Shown: positions 1 through 6,110 of the stretch, piece after piece
Numbering within the stretch: the first letter of the stretch is position 1
Layout of the letters: each line of letters starts with the position of its first letter
NCBI GenBank assembly: GCA_903885415.1
Contig: CAISIP010000571.1
Coordinates: 1 to 10,174 of the forward strand
Length of the DNA: 10,174 bases
Origin: an uncultured beta proteobacterium
GTDB taxonomy: Bacteria > Pseudomonadota > Gammaproteobacteria > Burkholderiales > Burkholderiaceae_C
Reading direction: 5' to 3'
Position numbers and translations under genes: made by a program
The notes under the pieces: model-generated
The model's database searches: none
The model's input: only the letters and a program-made list of their open reading frames with translations
Told to the model about the DNA's origin: nothing

Positions 1-479
1 ACTGGATGGGCCTGGAAGTGCCATCGGGTGCGCTGCGCCTGACCGATGGAAGAACCGCCTCCGAGACGGGTGCCGAGGTGGCGGTGTTCGACCTGGCATT
101 CACCCTCGCGCCTGGCGCTGCCCTGGCCTGGGCGCCCTCGCTGCGCGCCAGCGCAGCCTGGGTGCAAGAGGCCGAACAGTGGCTCCATGCACTGGGCCTG
201 CAGCCACTGCGCGTCGCCGATGTGCCGGGCCTTGTGGTGGCGCGAACGCTGGCGATGCTGATTAACGAGGCATCCGACGCCGTCCATCAGGGCGTCTGCA
301 CGGTCGACGGCGCCGACGCAGCGATGAAGCTGGGCGTGAACTACCCGGCGGGGCCTTTCGAGTGGCTGGCGAACTGGAACCCGCAAGCCGTGATCGCTTT
401 GCTCGACGCGCTCGACGCCTACTACCGTGGAGAACGCTACCGCGTCAGTCCCTGGCTGCGCCAGCGCGCGTGGCGCTAA
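1..479 (+). CDS. paaH: 3-hydroxyacyl-CoA dehydrogenase, PaaH type (C-terminal part; 5' end outside window)
   Basis: The reading frame is open to the left edge (first whole codon at 3) and ends with TAA at 477-479, so only the last ~158 residues are visible. Counting from the ATG at 6, residues ~74-156 form a 3-hydroxyacyl-CoA dehydrogenase C-terminal helical domain: PGLVVARTLAMLINEA, then the AMKLGVNYPAGPFEW block, ending in ERYRVSPWLRQRAW. This ending and the 'LTDGRTASE' segment before it resemble the long (~500 residue) PaaH enzymes, which carry two such C-terminal domains. Family role: NAD-dependent oxidation of a 3-hydroxyacyl-CoA (3-hydroxyadipyl-CoA in phenylacetate breakdown, or a beta-oxidation intermediate). 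The NAD-binding Rossmann half is not in the window, so cofactor and substrate cannot be judged. The ATG at 6 is internal, not a start. The gene converges on the GST gene with 114 bp between them. No other phenylacetate gene is visible, so the exact pathway is inferred. Confidence 0.85.
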   Translation, partial: WMGLEVPSGALRLTDGRTASETGAEVAVFDLAFTLAPGAALAWAPSLRASAAWVQEAEQWLHALGLQPLRVADVPGLVVARTLAMLINEASDAVHQGVCTVDGADAAMKLGVNYPAGPFEWLANWNPQAVIALLDALDAYYRGERYRVSPWLRQRAWR

Positions 480-593
480 ACGGAGCCCGGAGTGGACTGG
501 CTAGCGGTGAGCGGTGTGCTGATGGGGTGCGCCGATCAGGCGAGCGACGACCACCGGATCGGCGCGGGCCGTCGCACGCGGCGCGCCCACCTC

Positions 594-1286
594 TTACTGC
601 TTCAGGCGCTCGTTTTGCGGGAACATGAAGCGGCGCGCCTCGGCGTCGAGTTCGGCTTTGAAGGCGTGGCGCGTCTTTAGCTGCTCGGCGCGCTGCGCAG
701 CCGGGCGCTCGCTGATTTCGTCGAGCAGGCGCTTGATCTGCGGGTAGCGGGTCCAGGTGTCGTCGGTGCCCAGCACATAGGGCAGCAGCCGCGCCCAGCC
801 CCAGAACGCCATGTCAACGATGGAGTAGCCGGAGTCAAGCATGTAATGGTGATGCGCCAGGTGGTCCTCGAGCAGTTGCCAGTGGCGGTGCGCTTCATAG
901 TCGTAGCGGTTGAGCGCGTATTCCTTGGGCGCGGGCGCAGCGTTTCGAAAATGCACCGACTGCCCTGAAAACGGGCCCACCCCGCTGGCGATGAACATCA
1001 GCCACGACAGCATACTGGCGCGCGGTGCCGACGCGGCGTCGAGCGGAACAAACTTCTTTTCGCGGTCCGCCAGATAGAGCAGGATCGCGTTGCTGTCGAA
1101 AACCGTGACGCCGCCGTCGACGATCGCCGGCACCTTGGCGTTGGGGTTGATGGCGCGGTAGCTATCGGAAAACTGCTCCCCCTTGCGCGTATCGATCGGC
1201 ACGGCCTCAAAGGGCAGGCCCAGCTCTTCGAGCAGCAGCGCGACCTTCATCGGGTTGGGCGCAGCGTTGTAATAAAAGGTGAGCAT
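594..1286 (-). CDS. Glutathione S-transferase family protein (Ure2p/YghU-like N-terminal domain)
   Basis: A 230-residue protein with a thioredoxin-like N-terminal half and an all-helical C-terminal half, the normal length for a bacterial GST. Visible marks are YNAAPNPMKVALLLEELG at residues 6-23 (first strand, active-site loop and helix 1), NPNAKVPAIVD at 47-57 with the cis-proline at 53, D64-S65 of the glutathione-binding turn, and S155-IVD158, the N-capping box of the C-terminal domain. The loop lacks a cysteine, so an Asn or Tyr type mechanism is more likely than a Cys-type omega/beta GST (inference). The likely reaction is glutathione conjugation or glutathione-dependent reduction in the cytoplasm; the substrate is unknown. 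The ATG is supported by GGAGG six bases upstream. It lies 69 bp downstream of rsmI on the same strand, with a promoter-like TAGAAT in the gap, so it may have its own promoter. Confidence 0.9.
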   Translation of the reverse strand: MLTFYYNAAPNPMKVALLLEELGLPFEAVPIDTRKGEQFSDSYRAINPNAKVPAIVDGGVTVFDSNAILLYLADREKKFVPLDAASAPRASMLSWLMFIASGVGPFSGQSVHFRNAAPAPKEYALNRYDYEAHRHWQLLEDHLAHHHYMLDSGYSIVDMAFWGWARLLPYVLGTDDTWTRYPQIKRLLDEISERPAAQRAEQLKTRHAFKAELDAEARRFMFPQNERLKQ

Positions 1287-1337
1287 GGAAGGCCTCCGGG
1301 TTAAGGTGTCGGGGATGCGGTCGCGTGGGCGCGCTGC

Positions 1338-1350
1338 GCATTCTAGGGGT
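1338..1350 (-). promoter_or_regulatory. Putative -10 promoter element for the GST gene (13-bp element, copy 1)
   Basis: On the minus strand this reads ACCCCTAGAATGC. TAGAAT (1345 to 1340) matches the sigma-70 -10 consensus at 5 of 6 positions and would start transcription near 1333, giving a leader of about 46 nt before the GST ATG. No good -35 hexamer is visible at 16-18 bp spacing. The identical 13 bases occur at 9967-9979 upstream of yegD in the same orientation. The promoter role is inferred from the match and the two placements. Confidence 0.4.
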
Positions 1351-1355
1351 GATTG

Positions 1356-2273
1356 CTAAGCCGCGCCTTTTTTGATGTCCAGCGCCGCGTCGTACAAGGC
1401 GTTGCGCGAAGCACCACTGATCTCGGCGGCGAGGCGCACGGCGCTCTTGAGCGGCAGTTCGGCCAGCAGCAGCCTGAGTACCCGCAGCTCGTCACCCGCG
1501 CCCTTGCTCGCCGGCTGGGGGTGCAGCACCAGAACAAACTCGCCGCGGCAGCGGTTAGCGTCTGCCTGCAGCCAGGCCGTGAACCCCTGCGCCTGGACAC
1601 TCGCTATTTCCTCGAACTGCTTGCTCAGTTCGCGCCCGACAGTGAGCTGTCGCGGCCCCAGAACCGCCAGCGCGCCAGCGAGCGCCTCGATCCGGTGTGG
1701 CGCTTCCAGCAGCACCACGCTGCGGTCTTCGGTTGCAAGATCGGCGATTCGCGCCGCGCGCTCGGCGGACCTGGATGGCAGAAACCCGGCAAATACAAAG
1801 CTGCCGTGCGCAGCTGCATCGGTCGCGATACCGGCGATGCTCAGCGCTGCGGTCACGCTGCTGGGTCCCGGGATCGGGATCACGCGCAAGCCGGCTGCGC
1901 CCACTGCCGCCACCAGTCGCGCACCCGGGTCGCTGATGCCCGGCGTGCCGGCGTCGCTCGCGTAGGCCACGCGCTGGCCCTGACGCAGCCGCTCGACCAC
2001 GAGCGCCGCCGCCTCACGCTCGTTGTGCTGGTGCAGCGGCAGCAGCCTGGCGGCGGCCTTGTCGATGCCATAGGCCCGCAGCAGGGTCTGGGTGTGGCGC
2101 GTGTCCTCGCAAGCGACCGTATCGGCGATCTGCAGCGTGTGCAGCGCGCGCAGGCTGATATCGGCCAAATTGCCGATCGGCGTCGCAACCATATACAGCG
2201 CGGCGCTCGGATAATGCTGCGAAGAGGCGGCGTCGCTCGCTGCGGCCAGTGCCGAGGCATAGGAAGAAGTCAA
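1356..2273 (-). CDS. rsmI: 16S rRNA (cytidine-1402-2'-O)-methyltransferase RsmI
   Basis: RsmI uses S-adenosylmethionine to 2'-O-methylate C1402 in the 16S rRNA decoding centre. Numbering from the chosen start (305 residues), the tetrapyrrole-methylase-like motifs appear in order: VATPIGNLADIS 29-40, CEDTRHT 55-61, SDAGTPGISDPG 106-117, PIPGPSSVTAALS 133-145, GFLP 163-166, GRELSK 213-218 and RGEFVLVL 243-250. A small C-terminal helical module (LAAEISGASRNALYDAAL, 281-298) follows. The frame is open upstream to 2585, but that stretch is antisense to yraN and has no family similarity. I chose the TTG at 2273-2271, which gives MTSSYASALAAA...SSQHYP, the N-terminus usual in Burkholderiales, and keeps the gene clear of yraN. 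The ATG at 2192-2190 (278 residues, MVATPIGN) would cut into the first strand and is less likely. No strong Shine-Dalgarno precedes the TTG. The product is certain; the start is moderately so. Confidence 0.93.
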   Translation of the reverse strand: MTSSYASALAAASDAASSQHYPSAALYMVATPIGNLADISLRALHTLQIADTVACEDTRHTQTLLRAYGIDKAAARLLPLHQHNEREAAALVVERLRQGQRVAYASDAGTPGISDPGARLVAAVGAAGLRVIPIPGPSSVTAALSIAGIATDAAAHGSFVFAGFLPSRSAERAARIADLATEDRSVVLLEAPHRIEALAGALAVLGPRQLTVGRELSKQFEEIASVQAQGFTAWLQADANRCRGEFVLVLHPQPASKGAGDELRVLRLLLAELPLKSAVRLAAEISGASRNALYDAALDIKKGAA

Positions 2274-2300
2274 TGCGAAGTTCCAGGTTGAAGGGCGGCC

Positions 2301-2666
2301 ATGGGCGCTGCGACGAGCAAGCAGTCCGGTGACGCCGCCGAGGACGCCGCCTTGCGCCATTTGCAGCGCGCTGGCATGCAGCTGCTCCAGCGCAATTATC
2401 GGACCCCCGGACGCGGGGGCGGTGAAATCGACCTGGTCATGCGCGCGGCCGATGGCACCTTGGTATTCGTCGAGGTGCGGGCACGCCGCGCAACGGCGCA
2501 CGGAGGCGCTGGCGCCAGCGTCGACGCGTCCAAGCAAAGGCGCATTGTGTTTGCCGCCCGCCACTATCTCATGCGTCTGGCCCAACCGCCGCCTTGCCGC
2601 TTCGACGTTGTGCTGCTCGAGGACGCACGCCTGGTCTGGCTACGCGGCGCCTTTGACGCCGGCTGA
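2301..2666 (+). CDS. yraN: YraN (UPF0102) family, endonuclease-fold protein
   Basis: A 121-residue protein of the usual YraN length. Family marks are G10-xx-AE14 in the first helix, RNYR 31-34, GEIDLVM 41-47 and VFVEVR 55-60, then K78/R80-R81 and CRFDVV 99-104. GEIDL...VEV(K/R) is the restriction-endonuclease/Holliday-resolvase-like metal-site core (D44, E58); the usual following lysine is an arginine here (R60). The biochemical function of the family is not established, so nuclease activity is inferred from the fold. GAAGG six bases before the ATG can serve as a ribosome-binding site. It is the first gene of yraN-diaA-dolP and diverges from rsmI with only 27 bp between the start codons. That arrangement matches the enterobacterial rsmI/lpoA-yraN-diaA-dolP locus minus lpoA. 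Confidence 0.93.
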   Translation: MGAATSKQSGDAAEDAALRHLQRAGMQLLQRNYRTPGRGGGEIDLVMRAADGTLVFVEVRARRATAHGGAGASVDASKQRRIVFAARHYLMRLAQPPPCRFDVVLLEDARLVWLRGAFDAG

Positions 2667-2737
2667 AAGGCATCGAAGCCCTTGTGTCGGCGGCGAAGCA
2701 GGGCGCGACGGCGCAGGCCACGGTTATCATCGCAAGC

Positions 2738-3340
2738 ATGCTCGAGCAGCGGATCGAACAACACTTCATCGACAGTGCCGACCTGAACTATCAGGCGGCG
2801 CAGGTCCTGAGCCACCCTATCGCGGCAGCGGTGCAGGCCATCGTGGTCTGCGTGACCAGTGGCGGCAAGGTACTGTCGTGCGGCAACGGCGCCTGCGCTG
2901 CCGCAGCTGAGCAGTTTGCGGCGGGATTTGTCGGTCATTTCGAGCGCGAACGGCCGGAGCTTGCGGCGATTGCGCTGGCGGTCAACAGCGCGACGGTGAC
3001 GGCGATTGCCAATGCGCAGGCATTCAGCGCGGTTTTTTCAAGGCAGATCCGTGCGCTGGGGAACTCGGGCGACATCTTGCTGGCGATATCGACCGACGGA
3101 AACTGTGCGAATTTGCATGAGGCGATAGCCGCAGCGCACGAGCGGGAGATGATCGTGGTGGGCCTGAGTGGCCATGGCGGCGGAAAGATGGCGAGCGCGT
3201 TGCGCGACACCGACGTGCATATTTGTGTGCCGCACGATCGCCTAGCGCGCATACTCGAGGTACACATGCTTGCGTTGCACTGTATTTGCGATGCGGTGGA
3301 TAGTCAATTGCTGGGTGAACAAGAGGAAACTACACCATGA
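2738..3340 (+). CDS. diaA: DiaA/GmhA-family SIS-domain protein with a degenerate ligand site (probable DnaA initiator-associating protein)
   Basis: A 200-residue single SIS domain, the family's usual size. Relatives bind phospho-sugars: GmhA isomerises sedoheptulose-7-phosphate, while DiaA instead tetramerises and loads DnaA at oriC. The fold is well kept (MLEQRIEQHFIDSADL 1-16, FVGHFERERPELAAIAL 64-80, RALGNSGDILLAIST 105-119, DVHICVPHDRLARI 159-172). The ligand loops are altered: the family GNGGSAADAQHFAAE reads GNGACAAAAEQFAAG at 49-63, STSGNS reads STDGNC at 118-123, and RIQEVH reads RILEVH at 171-176. H181 is kept. Isomerase activity is therefore very unlikely, and the yraN/dolP neighbours favour a DiaA-type role (inference). 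I took the ATG at 2738 because MLEQRI is the family N-terminus; a GTG at 2684 would add 18 unmatched residues. The stop overlaps the dolP start (ATGA). Confidence 0.85.
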   Translation: MLEQRIEQHFIDSADLNYQAAQVLSHPIAAAVQAIVVCVTSGGKVLSCGNGACAAAAEQFAAGFVGHFERERPELAAIALAVNSATVTAIANAQAFSAVFSRQIRALGNSGDILLAISTDGNCANLHEAIAAAHEREMIVVGLSGHGGGKMASALRDTDVHICVPHDRLARILEVHMLALHCICDAVDSQLLGEQEETTP

Positions 3341-3960
3341 AACTGAAGACCGGAATCTATGGCGCGACGGCGATGTGCGCGTTGGCGCTCGCGGGAAGCC
3401 TTTCTGGGTGCGCGCCAGCCGTGCTGGGAGGCGTCGCCATGAGCACCTTGGTGGCGACCGATCGCCGCACATCGGGAACGCAACTCGAGGACGAAGGCAT
3501 CGAGCTACGGTCCTTTGGACGCATACGCTCGAGCATTGGTGACCGCGCCAACATCACGGTGACCAGCTACAACCGCCAGGTGCTGCTAACCGGGCAGATT
3601 CCGAATGCCCAGGACAAGCCGCTGGTCCACAAGATCGTTTCGGGCGTCGACAATGTGCGGGCGATCGTCAACGAGCTGGAAGTGCAGCCCAACGCAACGC
3701 TGACGCAACGCTCCACCGACGCTTTGACAAGGGGCCTGGTCAAAGCGTCGATGATCGACGCGAAGGATGTATTTGCCAACTCCTTCAAGGTCGTCGTCGA
3801 ACGTGGCACCGTCTACCTGATGGGCCGCGTGACCCAGCGCGAGGCCGACCGGGCGACCGAAATTGCGCGCGGCACCCGTGGCGTAGAAAAAGTAGTCCGG
3901 GTGCTGGAGATCATTTCGGAAGAGGAACTCAAGCGGAGCATGCCAGCGCCCACCTCCTGA
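3337..3960 (+). CDS. dolP: BON-domain outer-membrane lipoprotein DolP (YraP)
   Basis: A 207-residue lipoprotein precursor. A short basic N-terminus (MKLKTG) and a hydrophobic stretch lead to the lipobox L22-S23-G24-C25, so the mature protein would be lipidated on C25. Ala at +2 predicts sorting to the outer membrane. Residues 40-50 (ATDRRTSGTQL) match the linker of E. coli DolP. Two BON domains follow at about 55-117 (ITVTSYNRQVLLTGQI) and 127-195 (VVVERGTVYLMGRVTQREA, then GVEKVVRVLEII). Known role: DolP maintains outer-membrane integrity, binds anionic phospholipid through the second BON domain and is linked to envelope stress and the BAM complex. Its ATG overlaps the diaA stop by four bases (ATGA), which implies translational coupling; AAGAGGAAA sits about ten bases upstream. 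A seven-pair hairpin follows the stop directly. Confidence 0.9.
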   Translation: MKLKTGIYGATAMCALALAGSLSGCAPAVLGGVAMSTLVATDRRTSGTQLEDEGIELRSFGRIRSSIGDRANITVTSYNRQVLLTGQIPNAQDKPLVHKIVSGVDNVRAIVNELEVQPNATLTQRSTDALTRGLVKASMIDAKDVFANSFKVVVERGTVYLMGRVTQREADRATEIARGTRGVEKVVRVLEIISEEELKRSMPAPTS

Positions 3961-3977
3961 GGCGAGCCCGGCTCGCC
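3961..3977. terminator. GC hairpin between the convergent dolP and dehydrogenase genes
   Basis: GGCGAGC, loop CCG, GCTCGCC: a perfect seven-pair stem directly after the dolP stop and ten bases beyond the stop of the opposing dehydrogenase gene. It has no U-tract on either side, so it is not a classical intrinsic terminator. Its position in a 26-bp convergent gap suggests a two-way transcription end or mRNA 3'-end protector (inference). Confidence 0.45.
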
Positions 3978-3986
3978 GGCGGCGTC

Positions 3987-4934
3987 TCAAGACCGGGTCA
4001 GGCGCTTGATCAGGCTGGAGGTATCCCAGCGTCCGCCGCCCATTTGCTGCACGTCCGCGTAGAACTGGTCGACCAGCGCCGTGACTGGCAGCCGCGCTCC
4101 GTTGCGTCGCGCCTCGTCCAGCACCAGGCCAAGATCCTTGCGCATCCAGTCGACGGCAAATCCGAAATCGAATTTTCCGGCGGCCATGGTCTTGCCGCGG
4201 TTGTCGAGCTGCCAGCTCTGCGCGGCCCCCTTGCCGATCACGTCGAGCACCTGCGGCATGTCGAGCCCGGCGCTTTGGCCAAAAGCGATGGCCTCGGAGA
4301 GTCCCTGCACCAGTCCGGCGATGCAAATCTGGTTCACCATCTTCGCCAATTGGCCGGCGCCCGAATCTCCCAGCAGCGTCACTGCGCGCGCAAAAGCCAT
4401 CGCCACCGGAGCCGCTGCGTCGAAGGCCTGCTGGTCGCCGCCGCACATCACGGTCAGCAGGCCGTTTTGGGCCCCCGCCTGACCGCCCGACACCGGGGCG
4501 TCGACAAACTGCAGCCCCAGCGTTTTCGCATGCGCGTGCAACTCACGCGCAACGCTGGCCGAGGCGGTGGTGTGGTCGACGAAGATGGCGCCCTTGTGCA
4601 TTCCGGCGAAGGCACCGTCGGTCGAGCGATTTCCGTCGCCCAGGTCGACGCCCAGCGTGACGCTGCGCAGGTCCTCGTCGTTGCCCACACAGCATAAAAC
4701 CATGTCGGCGCCTTGCGCCGCAAGCTTTGGCGTCGGCGCACTGCTTGCGCCGGCAGTCGCTGCAAACTCCTGGCACCAGGCGGAAGATTTCGCCGGGTTT
4801 CGGTTGTAGACGCTGACGCGGTGGCCGGCCAGCGCGAGATGGCCGGCCATTGGATAGCCCATCACGCCCAGGCCAATGAATGCGAGCTTGCGTGGTGGCG
4901 TGGGGCTGTAGGTCTTGGGGTGGGTGCTTGGCAT
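3987..4934 (-). CDS. NAD(P)-dependent beta-hydroxyacid dehydrogenase (3-hydroxyisobutyrate dehydrogenase family)
   Basis: A 315-residue protein of the 3-hydroxyisobutyrate/tartronate-semialdehyde reductase superfamily. It has an N-terminal Rossmann domain with FIGLGVMGYPMAGHL at 19-33 (GxGxxG) and NRNPAK at 44-49; an arginine there (R45) usually indicates NADP(H). The substrate loop FVDAPVSGGQAGAQNGLLTVM spans 143-163, and the catalytic lysine is K198 in LAKMVNQICIAG. The helical C-terminal half includes DFGFAVDWMRKDLGL (256-270). The family oxidises or reduces a beta-hydroxyacid such as 3-hydroxyisobutyrate, tartronate semialdehyde or succinic semialdehyde; which one cannot be told from sequence. 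The ATG is supported by GAGG eight bases upstream. Only nine bases separate it from the pilU stop, so it should be co-transcribed with pilT-pilU although no functional link to pili is known. Confidence 0.9.
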   Translation of the reverse strand: MPSTHPKTYSPTPPRKLAFIGLGVMGYPMAGHLALAGHRVSVYNRNPAKSSAWCQEFAATAGASSAPTPKLAAQGADMVLCCVGNDEDLRSVTLGVDLGDGNRSTDGAFAGMHKGAIFVDHTTASASVARELHAHAKTLGLQFVDAPVSGGQAGAQNGLLTVMCGGDQQAFDAAAPVAMAFARAVTLLGDSGAGQLAKMVNQICIAGLVQGLSEAIAFGQSAGLDMPQVLDVIGKGAAQSWQLDNRGKTMAAGKFDFGFAVDWMRKDLGLVLDEARRNGARLPVTALVDQFYADVQQMGGGRWDTSSLIKRLTRS

Positions 4935-4943
4935 GGAGAGTCC

Positions 4944-6080
4944 TCAAATAATGGAAAGGTTTTCGGTTCCTGCGCCGAAGTCCTGCGACTTTCCGCGCTG
5001 GCCGGTGAGCTTGATTTGCAAGCGCAGGTCATTGACCGAATCGGCGTGGCGCAAAGCATCCTCGTAGGAAATCAGGTTCGCCTCATAAGCATCGAACAGG
5101 GCCTGATCAAAGGTCTGCATGCCCAGATGGCGTCCCTTTTTCATTATCTCCTTGATCGACGACACGTCACCCTTGAAGATCAGGTCGGATATCAGGGGGG
5201 TATTGAGCATCACCTCAACGGCCGCGGCGCGTCCCCTGCCGTCCTGCCGGGGAACCAGGCGCTGGGATACCAGAGCCCGCAGGTTGAGCGAAAGGTCCAT
5301 CAGCAATTGCGGCCTGCGCTCGTCGGCAAAGAAGTTGACGATTCGGTCCAGCGCCTGATTGGCGTTGTTGGCGTGCAGCGTCGCCAGGCAAAGGTGGCCG
5401 GTTTCTGCGAAGGCCAGCGCGTGTTCCATGGTCGCTCGGTCCCGAATTTCGCCCATCAGGATCACATCGGGCGCCTGGCGCAAGCTGTTTTTGAGCGCCG
5501 CTTCCCAGCTGTCGGTGTCGAGCCCGACCTCGCGCTGGGTCACGATGCAGTTCTTGTGCGGGTGGACGAACTCGACCGGGTCTTCCACCGTGATGATGTG
5601 CCCGAAAGAGTTCTGGTTGCGCCAGTCGACCATCGCCGCGAGCGTGGTCGACTTGCCCGATCCGGTGGCGCCAACCAGAATGCACAGCCCGCGCTGCGCG
5701 CTGGCGATCTGCTTGAGCACCTGCGGTACGCCGAGCCCGTCGATGCTTGGCAGGGTCGCGGCAATGACGCGCAACACCATGCCCACCTTTGCCTGCTGGA
5801 TGAAGGCATTGACGCGAAAGCGCCCAATGCCCGACGGCGCAATCGCGAAGTTGCACTCCTTGCTGCGCTCGAACTCTGCCAACTGCTTGTCGCTCATCAC
5901 CGCGCGCGCCAGCGCCATCGTATGTGCCGCGCTCAGCGGCTGCGGCGAGAGCTTGGTCAGCTTGCCGTCGACCTTGATCGCCGGCGGAAAGTCGCTGGTG
6001 ATAAACAGGTCGCTGCCGCCGCGGCTCAGCATCAGCCCCAGCAGGTCGTGAATGAACTTGCTCGCTTGATCGCGTTCCAT
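4944..6080 (-). CDS. pilU: Type IV pilus retraction ATPase PilU
   Basis: A 378-residue hexameric secretion-type ATPase that assists PilT in depolymerising type IV pili, giving twitching motility, surface sensing and DNA uptake. It acts at the cytoplasmic base of the pilus machine. The N-terminal PAS-like domain (SDLFITSDFPPAIKVDGKL, 23-41) is followed by GRFRVNAF 86-93, Walker A GATGSGKST 137-145, the Asp box ITVEDPVEF 163-171, Walker B VILMGEIRD 206-214 and the His box TGHLCLATLHAN 227-238. All catalytic residues are present. It is PilU rather than PilT because of the GATGSGKST loop, the long C-terminal extension after 'GMQTFDQALFDAY' (321-332) and its place behind pilT. The gap to pilT is 30 bp. 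The Shine-Dalgarno is weak (GAGG about 18 bases upstream), so translation may depend on coupling to pilT. Confidence 0.95.
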   Translation of the reverse strand: MERDQASKFIHDLLGLMLSRGGSDLFITSDFPPAIKVDGKLTKLSPQPLSAAHTMALARAVMSDKQLAEFERSKECNFAIAPSGIGRFRVNAFIQQAKVGMVLRVIAATLPSIDGLGVPQVLKQIASAQRGLCILVGATGSGKSTTLAAMVDWRNQNSFGHIITVEDPVEFVHPHKNCIVTQREVGLDTDSWEAALKNSLRQAPDVILMGEIRDRATMEHALAFAETGHLCLATLHANNANQALDRIVNFFADERRPQLLMDLSLNLRALVSQRLVPRQDGRGRAAAVEVMLNTPLISDLIFKGDVSSIKEIMKKGRHLGMQTFDQALFDAYEANLISYEDALRHADSVNDLRLQIKLTGQRGKSQDFGAGTENLSII

Positions 6081-6110
6081 GAAGATGGCTATTTCGCCTC
6101 GCTGCCGCGC

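Noticed and set aside
561..587. GGCGCG/CGCGCC dyad between the paaH-type gene and GST as a terminator
   Set aside because: A six-pair stem with a 15-nt loop and no T-run in a GC-rich gap; such pairs are expected by chance. I did not list it as a feature.
1353..2291. A 312-codon plus-strand frame over rsmI
   Set aside because: Antisense shadow of rsmI with a low-complexity Arg/Ala/Gly-rich translation. All RsmI motifs are on the minus strand.
2684..2737. N-terminal extension of diaA from GTG 2684
   Set aside because: The 18 extra residues do not resemble DiaA/GmhA N-termini, there is no well-placed Shine-Dalgarno, and MLEQRI at 2738 is the family start.
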